Below are positions 35,446 to 43,558 of a stretch of DNA of 64,000 nucleotides, piece after piece (the stretch's first letter is position 1; each line of letters opens with the position of its first letter). Under the pieces are notes generated by a model, which saw only the letters and a program-made list of their open reading frames with translations, had not been told where the DNA came from and did no database searches. The stretch lies in NCBI RefSeq assembly GCF_051195255.1, contig NZ_JBNJLK010000001.1, forward strand, positions 558,001-622,000, in the 5' to 3' direction. The DNA comes from Falsirhodobacter sp051195255. GTDB lineage: Bacteria > Pseudomonadota > Alphaproteobacteria > Rhodobacterales > Rhodobacteraceae. A program made the translations under genes and the position numbers.

Positions 35446-36509
35446 CAACGCGTCCCCGTGTTCATCTGGGCCAGCGCGTCCACGGCGCCCATGCGACGTT
35501 CGGCCTTGGCGCGCCAGTCCGACAGCGCCGCCTGCCCTTCCAGCGGAAGGTGCCCGATCTCGTCCAGCGCCAGGGGCAGGTTGCCGCCTTGCACGGCCGC
35601 CTCGGCGCGGGACAGGATCGCATCCGGGTCGTTGCCTTCGCGGGGCTCCAGCGACCGGGCACCGGTCTGGGCGCGCAGGAAGGCCCCCAGACGGTTTCCG
35701 ACGCCGTTGCCGCCATCGACCTTCAGCGATTCTTCCAGCGCGGCGCGGGAAGCTTCGGGAAATTCCTGCTGAAGGGTGGTCAGGGCCGGAACGCCGCTTG
35801 CGCCATCGGCCAACGGCTGCGGCACCTCAAGGCCCGCTTCCTGGATTTCCTGCACAGCCGCCCCATAGGGGGTGCCACTGTCCAGTGCGCCGGCGATGCG
35901 CGTCAGTGCCGCCGTCACCAGCGCCTTCTGCGCGGTGTCCTGTGACTGCAGGCGCAGGGCTTCAGCCTGTTTCTGGGCGTCGGCCAATTCCTGCTGCGTG
36001 CGGTCGATCATGCCCTGAAGGTCGGCCCCGACGGTGCCGGAGTTGATCTGGTTGCGCAATTCCTCGATCTGGGCCTGAAGGGCGGCGGGGGCGACCGGCG
36101 GGTTTTCCAGCGCCGACACGCGGCCTTCCAGCGGCGTCAGGCTGGGAATTGTCAGCGCGCCGATCTGGTCGCGCAGAGCGGTGATTTCCTGGGCCTGGCG
36201 TTGGAGTTCGGATTGCAGGGGGGCGATATCCTGCACCGGCCAGCCGTTGGGCACCACGCGCGCCAGCCCAAAGCCAAGAAGGGCCGCAAGAGCGCCGCCC
36301 AGCAGCAGCGGCAGGAAGACCGAACGCTTGTGGGCGGCGGCCGGGGCTTTCACTGCGGGTTCGGACACATGGGGTTCGGCCGGCGTCGTCAGGTGCGGCG
36401 GCTCGGACGGACGGTCCTGCTCGACCTTCGCCGCCTCCGGTGTGGCGACTGACGGGACATCCCTGACCTCGGGCTCCTGGGTCTCGGGGCGGGTGTCTTC
36501 GTTTGCCAT
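35445..36509 (-). CDS. Mitofilin (Mic60-like) family membrane protein
   Basis: A 354-residue protein with an acidic, proline-rich cytoplasmic N-terminus (~60 residues), one transmembrane helix (SVFLPLLLGGALAALLGFGL), a long coiled coil (LQSELQRQAQEITALRDQI, then LQAQIEELRNQINS) and a C-terminal helical domain with a conserved mitofilin-like end (GGNLPLALDEIGHLPLEGQA). Alphaproteobacterial homologues of mitochondrial Mic60 have this layout and shape intracytoplasmic membranes. It lies between hemD and hemY, the conserved alphaproteobacterial neighbourhood. Confidence 0.87.
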   Translation of the reverse strand: MANEDTRPETQEPEVRDVPSVATPEAAKVEQDRPSEPPHLTTPAEPHVSEPAVKAPAAAHKRSVFLPLLLGGALAALLGFGLARVVPNGWPVQDIAPLQSELQRQAQEITALRDQIGALTIPSLTPLEGRVSALENPPVAPAALQAQIEELRNQINSGTVGADLQGMIDRTQQELADAQKQAEALRLQSQDTAQKALVTAALTRIAGALDSGTPYGAAVQEIQEAGLEVPQPLADGASGVPALTTLQQEFPEASRAALEESLKVDGGNGVGNRLGAFLRAQTGARSLEPREGNDPDAILSRAEAAVQGGNLPLALDEIGHLPLEGQAALSDWRAKAERRMGAVDALAQMNTGTR

Positions 36510-36547
36510 GCCAAACCTTTCACGAAATACAGATGTCGGGGTTGAAC

Positions 36548-37231
36548 CTAGCTTTGCACCGGTGATGTCTCAAGCCTTTGCAGCAGAGTGACGAGTTCGA
36601 CCATCGCGGCCGCATCGGGCCGGGCGGCGACATGCCGCGCGGCGTCGGGGGGCAGCACCGCCGCCACCGCCTCGCTGAGGCAGGCAAAGACCGGCCGCGC
36701 GCCCCCCGCCACCTCCAGAAAGCGCCGTGCCGAGGCGGGGGAGAACAGCGGCACCACCACCGGACCGTCCAGCAGGGCCCGCGCCTCGGATGAAAGGGGG
36801 TGGGGGATCATCTCGTACAGGATGGCCTCGGTGGTGGGGATGCCGGCGGTGGTGAGCCGCCGCCCCAGATCGCCGCGGCTTTCGCGCCCACGCGGATGCA
36901 GAAGCGGGCCATTCTCGCCGCTGTCCAGAATCAGGCGGAACAGCGCCTCGGCGTCGCCTTGCGCTGAACAGGCATCGAAGCCGGCCTTCCGCGCCACCTC
37001 GGCCGTGCGGTCCCCCACGCACCACGCCCGCAGGGCCGGACGGGCACCGCGCAGCGCCATGATCGCGACGGCCGAGGTCAAGACCAGCCCTTCGGCGCGC
37101 GGCAGGTGCGCCTCCAGAAACCGCGGCTTCAGCAGAGGGGAACGGACGACGTGCCCTTTCAGCCGGGCGGCGAAGCGGACGCTTCCCTCCTCAGGCCGGG
37201 TCAGAAGAACGGGCAGGCATTGCCGGGACAT
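36548..37231 (-). CDS. hemD: Uroporphyrinogen-III synthase
   Basis: A 227-residue cytoplasmic enzyme that closes hydroxymethylbilane to uroporphyrinogen III, inverting ring D. The start MSRQCLPVLLTRPEEGSVRF and the segments GLVLTSAVAIMAL, CVGDRTAEVARKAGF and PLFSPASARRFLEV follow the family's two-domain pattern, although overall conservation in HemD is always low. A frame open far upstream overlaps tsaD in antisense and is rejected. It is divergent from tsaD (48-base gap) and heads the hemD-mitofilin-hemY set. hemC, often its neighbour, is not in the window. Confidence 0.87.
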   Translation of the reverse strand: MSRQCLPVLLTRPEEGSVRFAARLKGHVVRSPLLKPRFLEAHLPRAEGLVLTSAVAIMALRGARPALRAWCVGDRTAEVARKAGFDACSAQGDAEALFRLILDSGENGPLLHPRGRESRGDLGRRLTTAGIPTTEAILYEMIPHPLSSEARALLDGPVVVPLFSPASARRFLEVAGGARPVFACLSEAVAAVLPPDAARHVAARPDAAAMVELVTLLQRLETSPVQS

Positions 37232-37279
37232 GGGCCGCAGGTTACATCTGGCGTGATTTTCAAGCAACCGGCCGGCCCC

Positions 37280-38359
37280 ATGACCCTGACCTTTCTTGGC
37301 ATCGAAAGCAGCTGCGACGACACCGCCGCCGCCGTGGTGCGCGGGGACGGGACGATCCTGTCGTCGGTCGTGGAAGGGCAGACCGCGCTGCACGCGGCCT
37401 TTGGCGGCGTGGTTCCCGAAATCGCGGCCCGCGCCCATGCCGAACGGCTGGACGGCTGCGTGATGCAGGCGCTGGATCAGGCGGGGATGGCGCTGCGCGA
37501 TCTGGACGGCATCGCGGTGACGGCGGGGCCCGGGCTGATCGGGGGCGTCCTGTCGGGCGTGATGCTGGCCAAGGGGCTGGCGGCGGCCACCGGACTGCCG
37601 ATGGTCGGGGTGAACCATCTGGCGGGCCACGCGCTGACGCCCCGGCTGACGGACGGGCTGGCCTTTCCGTATCTGATGCTTCTCATCTCGGGTGGGCATT
37701 GCCAGTTCCTGATCGTGCGCGGGGCCGAGGATTTCGTGCGGCTGGGCGGCTCCATCGACGACGCACCCGGCGAGGCGTTCGACAAGACGGCGAAGCTTCT
37801 GGGCCTGCCCCAGCCCGGCGGGCCGGAGGTCAGCCGCGCCGCCGAAGCGGGCGATCCGAAACGTTTCGCCCTGCCCCGCCCCCTTCTGGACCGCCCGGGC
37901 TGCGACATGAGCTTTTCGGGCCTGAAGACCGCCCTGCTGCGCGAACGCGACAAGCTGGTGGCGGCGCAGGGCGGGTTGTACCGTCAGGACCGGGCGGACC
38001 TGTGCGCGGCATTCCAGCTGGCCGTGGCCGATGTGCTGGCCGAAAAGACGCGCCGCGCGCTGGTGTCCTATCTGGAGGAGGCGCCGTCGGCCCCTGCCTT
38101 GGCCGTGGCCGGTGGCGTGGCGGCCAACACGCTGATCCGTGCGCGGCTGGAAGATGTGGCCGCCCAAGTCGGTGCGACCTTTGTCGCGCCCCCGCTGCGG
38201 CTGTGCACCGACAACGCGGCCATGATCGCCTTTGCCGGGATCGAGCGGTTCCGCAACGGGGGCCGCGACGGCATGGATCTGACCGCTCGCCCCCGCTGGC
38301 CGCTGGACCAGAACGCCACCCCCCTTGTCGGCGCGGGCCGCAAGGGTGCCAAAGCCTGA
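37280..38359 (+). CDS. tsaD: tRNA threonylcarbamoyladenosine biosynthesis protein TsaD
   Basis: A 359-residue enzyme that, with TsaB and TsaE, attaches the threonylcarbamoyl group to A37 of tRNAs reading ANN codons. It shows FLGIESSCDDTAAAVV at the N-terminus, the iron-binding histidines H113 and H117 in NHLAGHALT, LISGGHCQFL near 140, and AVAGGVAANTLIR near 280. The start at 37280 begins the conserved domain; upstream codons in frame belong to the antisense of hemD. Confidence 0.95.
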   Translation: MTLTFLGIESSCDDTAAAVVRGDGTILSSVVEGQTALHAAFGGVVPEIAARAHAERLDGCVMQALDQAGMALRDLDGIAVTAGPGLIGGVLSGVMLAKGLAAATGLPMVGVNHLAGHALTPRLTDGLAFPYLMLLISGGHCQFLIVRGAEDFVRLGGSIDDAPGEAFDKTAKLLGLPQPGGPEVSRAAEAGDPKRFALPRPLLDRPGCDMSFSGLKTALLRERDKLVAAQGGLYRQDRADLCAAFQLAVADVLAEKTRRALVSYLEEAPSAPALAVAGGVAANTLIRARLEDVAAQVGATFVAPPLRLCTDNAAMIAFAGIERFRNGGRDGMDLTARPRWPLDQNATPLVGAGRKGAKA

Positions 38360-38376
38360 CCCTGAAGGAGAGAACG

Positions 38377-38649
38377 ATGCATGCTGCCCTGATCTGCCGT
38401 GACAAGTCCGACGCGCTGACCCTTCGGATGGACACCCGCCAAGCCCATCTGGACTATGTGGCCCGGACCGGCGTCGTGGAATTCGCCGGTCCCTTCCTGA
38501 ACGACAAGGGCCAGATGTGCGGATCGCTGATCATCCTGCGGGTGGACAGCCTGGACATCGCGCAGACCTGGGCCGCCGAGGATCCCTATGCCAAGGCCGG
38601 CGTTTTCGAGAGCGTCGAGATCCTGGAATGGAAGAAGGTGATCGGCTGA
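38377..38649 (+). CDS. YciI family protein
   Basis: A 90-residue small protein of the YCII/dimeric alpha-beta barrel family, with MHAALICRDKSDALTLRMDT, the conserved histidine in RQAHLDYVA and WAAEDPYAKAGVFESVEI. Family members bind small ligands in a dimer interface; their function is poorly defined. The ribosome site is GAAGGAGA, 6 bases before the ATG. Its stop overlaps the EVE gene start by one base. It follows tsaD by 17 bases, probably in one transcript. Confidence 0.9.
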   Translation: MHAALICRDKSDALTLRMDTRQAHLDYVARTGVVEFAGPFLNDKGQMCGSLIILRVDSLDIAQTWAAEDPYAKAGVFESVEILEWKKVIG

Positions 38650-39062
38650 TGCCCTGCTGGCTGTTCAAGTCCGAACCCGACACCTGGAGCTGGGACCAGC
38701 AGGTCGCCAAGGGCGACGAGGGCGAGGAATGGGGCGGGGTCCGCAACTATCTGGCCCGCAACAACATGCGCGCGATGAAGGTGGGCGACCGGGGCTTCTT
38801 CTACCATTCCAACATCGGGAAGGAGATCGTGGGCATCGTCGAGGTGTGCCGCGAAAGCCAGCCCGACAGCACCGCCGACGACCCGCGCTGGGATTGCGTG
38901 ATGATCAAGGCCGTCCAGCCCGTTCCCAGCCCCGTCACGCTGGAAGACGTGAAGGCCGCGCCCGAACTGGCCGACATGGTGCTGGTGAAGAATTCGCGCA
39001 TGTCCGTCCAGCCGGTGACGGACCGCGAATGGGCGATCGTGTGCAGGATGGCGGGGCTGTAA
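38649..39062 (+). CDS. EVE domain-containing protein
   Basis: A 137-residue PUA-like protein: WLFKSEPDTWSWDQQ, WGGVRNYLARNNMRAM, GFFYHSNIGKEIVGIVEV and WDCVMIKAV are the usual EVE signatures. EVE domains bind modified bases in DNA or RNA. Here it is coupled to yciI and follows tsaD, in the tRNA-modification/housekeeping context common in Alphaproteobacteria rather than in a defence island. It is convergent with ilvA, 12 bases away. Confidence 0.92.
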   Translation: MPCWLFKSEPDTWSWDQQVAKGDEGEEWGGVRNYLARNNMRAMKVGDRGFFYHSNIGKEIVGIVEVCRESQPDSTADDPRWDCVMIKAVQPVPSPVTLEDVKAAPELADMVLVKNSRMSVQPVTDREWAIVCRMAGL

Positions 39063-39074
39063 GGCCCCACCCCT

Positions 39075-40322
39075 TCAGATCAGGTATTCGCCCAGCAGCG
39101 CGTCCTGCGTGATGTCGCGGAAGGCAAAGCCCTCCTCCTCCATCCGGGCGAAGAGGCGCGGGAAGTTCTCCGGCGCCTTCGTCTCGATCCCGATGAGGAT
39201 GGAGCCGAAGTTGCGGGCGGACTTCTTCAAGTATTCGAACCGCGCCACGTCGTCGTCGGGGCCCAGCAGCATCAGGAAGTCGCGCAGTGCGCCCGGGCGC
39301 TGCGGCAGGCGCAGCAGCATGTATTTCTTCAGGCCGGTGTAGCGTTGTGCGCGTTCCTTCACCTCGGGCAAACGCTCGAAGTCGAAGTTCCCGCCCGAGA
39401 TGACGCAGACCACGGTCTTGCCCTGGATGGCCGGACCAAGGTCCTGCAGGGCGGTGATCGGCATGGCGCCCGCAGGCTCCAGCACGACCCCCTCGACGTT
39501 CAGCATTTCCACCATGGTGACGCAGATGCGGTCTTCGGGCGTCATCAGCACCTGGTCGGGGAAGGCCCAGGACAGGGCCGCGAAGGGCGCGTCGCCGATC
39601 CGCGCCACGGCCGCGCCGTCCACGAACCCGTCCACCGTGTCCAGCGCCATGGGACGGCCCGCCAGCAGCGCCGCGCGCAGGGATGCCCCGCCCGCCGGTT
39701 CCACGAAGCGGAACTGCGTGCCAGGCGCCTCGGTCCGCATGTATTTCGTGACACCCGAGGCCAGCCCCCCCCCGCCCACGGACAGGAGCACCATGTCCGG
39801 GGCGCGGCCCAGTTGCTCCAGCATCTCCACCGCGACGCTGGCCTGACCCTCGATCACGTCCTCGTCGTCGAAGGGGGCGAGGAAGTGCGCGCCTTCGGTT
39901 TCGCACCACGCCTTGGCGGCGGCCAGCGTCCGGTCGAAATAGTCGCCGGTCAGCACGATCTCCACGAACTCCCCGCCAAAGGCACGGGTCTTGTCGATCT
40001 TCTGCTGGGGGGTGGTGATGGGCATGAAGATCGTGCCCTTCACCCCGAAATGCCGGCACGAGAAGGCCATGCCCTGCGCGTGGTTGCCCGCGCTGGCGCA
40101 CACGAAGCGGGTCTGGTGTGGAAGCCGATCGCGCACCTTGCGCATGGCGTTGAACGCGCCGCGCAGCTTGAAGCTGCGGACCGGCGACAGATCCTCGCGC
40201 TTCAGCCAGATGTCGGCCCCGTAGCGGGCCGACAGGTAATCGTTGCGCTGAAGCGGCGTCTGCGGGAACAGGTCGCGCAAGGCGGCGGTGGCGGTGCGGG
40301 CGGCGGAGGTGAAATCGGTCAT
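39075..40322 (-). CDS. ilvA: Threonine ammonia-lyase (biosynthetic threonine deaminase)
   Basis: A 415-residue PLP enzyme converting L-threonine to 2-oxobutanoate and ammonia, the first step to isoleucine. The PLP lysine is K52 in RSFKLRGAFNAM; SAGNHAQGMAFS and the glycine-rich phosphate loop SVGGGGLASGV are present. The C-terminus (~330-415, LRLPQRPGALRDFLMLLGPD) is a single ACT-like regulatory domain, as in the ~420-residue short form; feedback control by isoleucine is expected from the family. Confidence 0.94.
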   Translation of the reverse strand: MTDFTSAARTATAALRDLFPQTPLQRNDYLSARYGADIWLKREDLSPVRSFKLRGAFNAMRKVRDRLPHQTRFVCASAGNHAQGMAFSCRHFGVKGTIFMPITTPQQKIDKTRAFGGEFVEIVLTGDYFDRTLAAAKAWCETEGAHFLAPFDDEDVIEGQASVAVEMLEQLGRAPDMVLLSVGGGGLASGVTKYMRTEAPGTQFRFVEPAGGASLRAALLAGRPMALDTVDGFVDGAAVARIGDAPFAALSWAFPDQVLMTPEDRICVTMVEMLNVEGVVLEPAGAMPITALQDLGPAIQGKTVVCVISGGNFDFERLPEVKERAQRYTGLKKYMLLRLPQRPGALRDFLMLLGPDDDVARFEYLKKSARNFGSILIGIETKAPENFPRLFARMEEEGFAFRDITQDALLGEYLI

Positions 40323-40359
40323 GAGACGATTTGATCCGCTTTTCGCGGCGGCGCAAGCG

Positions 40360-41143
40360 TCAGTTGAGGGCGCGGCCTTTCACGTAGTGGCCGTAAAGCG
40401 TGGTCAGCACGCTGATGCCCAGAAAGGTCAGGAACCAGTTCAGCGCAAACTCCAGCACGTTCGCCAAGAGGAAAAGTTCTACGGCATAGGCGAGAATGAT
40501 TGGAACGCTCATCACGATCGCCATGAGGCTCATCAGGAGGAGGAGCATCACCATGGTGCCCGACGTTCGCCGCATGCGCCCGAGCGCCTGCCTTGGGCCA
40601 AAGCCGCTTCCAACGGCAGCGGCGGGAAGCATGACCGACATGCGCAGCATCATAGCGTAGATCCAGAAGCCCACGATCATCCCGGACACGACGCCCAGCA
40701 ACGCCACCAGTGTTGCGACCAGCGACAGTCCTTCCAAGGCGGTGAACGGGGTCAACGAAATGTCGAGTATCGTGTTGAGCGCCACGACGGCCACGAACAC
40801 CACCAGGGCCGCGATCATCAGGACGACCCCGATCTGAAGTCCGCGCAGAAGGTAGGCGCCCATGCGGCGGCCGCGCGGTCGAAGGGTGACCGGTTGTTCC
40901 AGAAGGACATGACGGTGCCAATCACGGCCAGCAGCGGCGATGCCGCTGTGACAAGGATCGTGACAAGACACAGGCGCGCAAACGCGGTGGGCGCAAGGAT
41001 CCGTTCCTCTGCCGCCGCATTTGCAGGAAGCATATCTGAAGCGCAACAAGAAGGAGGATCAGGGGGATGGAGAGGACAAGGGCGGCGCGCAGGTTGCCGG
41101 TCACCCGCCGGATGGAATGGCGGAGAATGCGGTAGCTTTTCAT
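40360..41143 (-). pseudogene. Frameshifted integral membrane protein gene
   Basis: An apparently broken gene for a ~260-residue multi-helix membrane protein. It starts in one frame at 41143 (MKSYRILRHSIRRVTGNLRA, then a hydrophobic helix). It continues in a second frame around 41030-40925 (ILAPTAFARLCLVTILVTAA) and in a third from about 40925 to the stop at 40360 (DWHRHVLLEQ, then several helices ending LYGHYVKGRALN). Each shift corresponds to one missing base. I recall intact relatives in Rhodobacterales with the same order (start KSYRxLRHS, then WHRxVLLEE). A GGAAG ribosome site precedes the ATG. Function is unknown. Sequencing error cannot be excluded. Confidence 0.65.
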
Positions 41144-41196
41144 CGAACTTCCGAAACCGTGAGCATGGCGTGATCTGCGCCAGCCGGGTCCCGGCA

Positions 41197-41217
41197 GCCG
41201 CAAGCTTCACTTGCGGC
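41197..41217 (+). promoter_or_regulatory. Inverted repeat upstream of argG
   Basis: A perfect 8-bp inverted repeat, GCCGCAAG-CTTCA-CTTGCGGC, ends 52 bases before the argG start. It could be an operator or a leader hairpin; there is no U-run to make it a terminator. No regulator is assigned. Confidence 0.3.
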
Positions 41218-41268
41218 GCAAGGTCAAAATCGCTAATCGCGGGAAAATTCATACGCAGGGAGCCGCCC

Positions 41269-42492
41269 ATGTCCGCGCCGAAGAAAGTCGTCCTCGCCTA
41301 TTCCGGCGGTCTGGACACCTCCATCATCCTGAAATGGCTGCAAACCGAATACGGTTGCGAAGTGGTGACCTTCACCGCCGATCTGGGTCAGGGCGAGGAG
41401 CTGGAGCCTGCGCGCGCCAAGGCCGAACTGCTGGGGATCGCGCCGTCCAACATCTACATCGAGGACGTGCGCGAGGAGTTCGTGCGCGACTTCGTGTTCC
41501 CGATGTTCCGCGCGAATGCGCTGTACGAGGGGCTTTACCTGCTGGGCACGTCGATCGCCCGCCCGCTGATCTCCAAGCGTCTGGTGGAGATCGCGCGCGA
41601 GGTCGGGGCCGATGCCGTGGCGCATGGCGCGACCGGCAAGGGCAACGACCAGGTGCGGTTCGAACTCTCGGCCTATGCCTTGAACCCCGAGATCAAGGTC
41701 ATCGCCCCTTGGCGCGAATGGGACCTGACCAGCCGTACCAAGCTGCTGGAATTCGCCGAAGCGAACCAGATCCCGATCGCCAAGGACAAGCGCGGCGAGG
41801 CGCCGTTCAGCGTGGACGCGAACCTTCTGCACACGTCTTCGGAAGGCAAGGCGCTGGAGAACCCGGCCGAGGCCGCGCCCGACTACGTCTACCAGCGCAC
41901 CGTGAACCCCGAGGATGCGCCGAACACGCCCGAGTTCATCGAGGTGTCGTTCGAAAAGGGTGACGCCGTCGCCATCGACGGCGAGGCGATGTCGCCCGCC
42001 ACGATCCTGACCCGTCTGAACGAGCTGGGTGGCCGTCACGGGATCGGCCGTCTAGATTTCGTCGAAAACCGCTTCGTCGGCATGAAGTCCCGCGGCATCT
42101 ACGAAACCCCCGGCGGCACGGTCCTTCTGGAAGCCCACCGGGGCATCGAGCAGATCACGCTGGATTCCGGTGCGGGCCACCTGAAGGACAGCCTGATGCC
42201 GCGCTATGCGGAACTGATCTACAACGGCTTCTGGTTCTCGCCCGAGCGGGAGATGCTGCAGGCGCTGATCGACAAGTCGCAGGAGCATGTGACAGGGACC
42301 GTCCGCCTGAAGCTGTACAAGGGCCTGGCCACCTGCGTGGGCCGCTGGTCCGACCACTCGCTTTATTCCGAGGCGCATGTGACCTTCGAGGATGACGCCG
42401 GCGCCTATGATCAGAAGGACGCGGCGGGCTTCATTCGCCTGAACGCGCTGCGGCTGAAACTTCTGGCGACCCGCAACGCCCGCGTGAAGTGA
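41269..42492 (+). CDS. argG: Argininosuccinate synthase
   Basis: A 407-residue cytoplasmic enzyme that joins citrulline and aspartate with ATP to give argininosuccinate, the penultimate step of arginine synthesis. The PP-loop VVLAYSGGLDTSIILKWL is at the N-terminus; GATGKGNDQVRFEL (~120), KDKRGEAPFSVD and the end region GRWSDHSLYSEAHVTFE are conserved. The frame is open far upstream but coding similarity begins at MSAPKKVVLAYSGG, with a GCAGGGAG ribosome site. It is followed 13 bases later by a 43-codon gene. Confidence 0.95.
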   Translation: MSAPKKVVLAYSGGLDTSIILKWLQTEYGCEVVTFTADLGQGEELEPARAKAELLGIAPSNIYIEDVREEFVRDFVFPMFRANALYEGLYLLGTSIARPLISKRLVEIAREVGADAVAHGATGKGNDQVRFELSAYALNPEIKVIAPWREWDLTSRTKLLEFAEANQIPIAKDKRGEAPFSVDANLLHTSSEGKALENPAEAAPDYVYQRTVNPEDAPNTPEFIEVSFEKGDAVAIDGEAMSPATILTRLNELGGRHGIGRLDFVENRFVGMKSRGIYETPGGTVLLEAHRGIEQITLDSGAGHLKDSLMPRYAELIYNGFWFSPEREMLQALIDKSQEHVTGTVRLKLYKGLATCVGRWSDHSLYSEAHVTFEDDAGAYDQKDAAGFIRLNALRLKLLATRNARVK

Positions 42493-42505
42493 TAGCCGCG
42501 ACCCG

Positions 42506-42637
42506 GTGAAAGAGCTGAACGTCAAGATCAGCGAAGACCGGGTCCGCTATCTGAAGATGCTTGCCGCGCAGACCGGACGAAGCTCGATCGATCTGGTCGA
42601 GGAAGCCATGGACCTTTTGCGAAAGCAACACGGCTGA
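42506..42637 (+). CDS. 43-residue ribbon-helix-helix-like protein
   Basis: A small gene with GTG start just after argG. The peptide begins VKELNVKISEDRVRYLKMLA and has a second helix SSIDLVEEAMDLLRK. A beta strand (LNVKIS) followed by two amphipathic helices separated by TGRS is the ribbon-helix-helix (CopG/Arc) pattern of small DNA-binding proteins. It ends 5 bases before a strong terminator, so it is probably co-transcribed with argG. There is no clear ribosome site before the GTG; no toxin gene is adjacent. Coding status is inferred from the fold pattern and from its neat fit between argG and the terminator. Confidence 0.6.
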   Translation: MKELNVKISEDRVRYLKMLAAQTGRSSIDLVEEAMDLLRKQHG

Positions 42638-42642
42638 AAGAG

Positions 42643-42669
42643 AAAAGGCGCCCTCCGGGGCGCCTTTTT
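42643..42669. terminator. Bidirectional rho-independent terminator
   Basis: A 10-bp perfect stem (42643-42652 with 42659-42668), closed by one further C-G pair, has a run of A on one side and T on the other. It can therefore terminate both argG/RHH transcription on the plus strand and ribokinase transcription on the minus strand, whose stop codon overlaps it. Confidence 0.85.
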
Positions 42670-43508
42670 CACAACATCGCGTCAACTTCGGCGGCGGTGG
42701 GCATCGCGTCTGCCGCCCCGTGCCGGGTGACCTGCAACGCGGCGGCGGCGGCCGCCCGCCGCATGGCCTGCGCCGGGGGCAGGCCATGGTCCAGCCCCGC
42801 CGCCAGCGTTCCCGTGAAACAATCGCCCGCGCCCGTGGTGTCCACGGCCGTGACCGCGAAGGCCGGCACGCGCAAAGGCTCGGCCCCGATCCATTCGGCC
42901 CCTTCCGCGCCGCGGGTGATCACCATCTCCACCTGCGGCAGCGATCCCATGGCAGCGCGCAGGGTCTCCGCCTCACCGGCGTTCATCACCAGAAGGGACA
43001 GATGGGGCAGGATCCGTCGCACCGCCTCGGCGTCGAAGGGGGCGGCGGAATAGATGATGCGGGATCCCGCGAAGGCCTGCGCCGCCTCCACCTGCAAGGA
43101 GGTTTCGTTTTGCAGCAGCAGCGTGTCACCCGGTTGCGCACTGCCCAGCGCCGCCAGATGCGCGGCGTTCAGGGCCCGGTTCGCGCCATCGAAGATGACG
43201 ATGCTGTTTTCCCCATGGGGATCGACGCTAATGATCGCGTGGCCCGTGGGCACATCGCCCACCGTCACGTGGCTCATGTCCACGCCGAAGCCCTGCAAGG
43301 TGTCCAGCGCGCCCCGCCCGTCCTGCCCGACCGCGCCCACATGCCGGACATGGGCGCCCGCGCGGGCCGCCGCCACGGACTGGTTCGCGCCCTTGCCGCC
43401 CAGGCCCACGCGACAGGACTGCGCGGCCAGCGTTTCCCCCGCCGCCACGAAATGCGGCACGCGATACACATGGTCGAGGTTGATCGACCCGAACGTCCAG
43501 ATGGCCAC
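42669..43508 (-). CDS. rbsK: Ribokinase (PfkB-family sugar kinase)
   Basis: A 279-residue ATP-dependent carbohydrate kinase. GLGGKGANQSVAAARAGAHV near residue 35 is the first PfkB signature, and DTTGAGDCFTGTLAAGLDHG near 230 is the second with the catalytic aspartate. The family phosphorylates ribose at O5; related kinases act on other sugars, and no ribose transporter is adjacent, so the exact substrate is uncertain. The GTG at 43508 is preferred because AGGAGGG lies 8 bases upstream; a GTG at 43514 is too close to it. Confidence 0.85.
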   Translation of the reverse strand: MAIWTFGSINLDHVYRVPHFVAAGETLAAQSCRVGLGGKGANQSVAAARAGAHVRHVGAVGQDGRGALDTLQGFGVDMSHVTVGDVPTGHAIISVDPHGENSIVIFDGANRALNAAHLAALGSAQPGDTLLLQNETSLQVEAAQAFAGSRIIYSAAPFDAEAVRRILPHLSLLVMNAGEAETLRAAMGSLPQVEMVITRGAEGAEWIGAEPLRVPAFAVTAVDTTGAGDCFTGTLAAGLDHGLPPAQAMRRAAAAAALQVTRHGAADAMPTAAEVDAML

Positions 43509-43558
43509 GGCCACGCCCTCCTGTGGATGACGGGGGCCGGAGGCCCCCCGCGTTTCCC

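Noticed and set aside
36548..38167. HemD as a 539-residue fusion
   Set aside because: The upstream 310 codons are antisense to tsaD and have no similarity to any domain; HemD starts at 37231.
38649..39062. EVE-domain gene as part of a defence island
   Set aside because: It is coupled to YciI and follows tsaD, with only housekeeping genes nearby; no nucleases or helicases of defence type.
40367..40390. Third parS-like site near TTTCACGTAGTGG
   Set aside because: Only one half-site matches; the second arm is not GTGAAACA.
40288..42492. ArgG with a ~327-residue N-terminal extension
   Set aside because: The extension is antisense to the broken membrane gene and ilvA; ArgG similarity starts at 41269.
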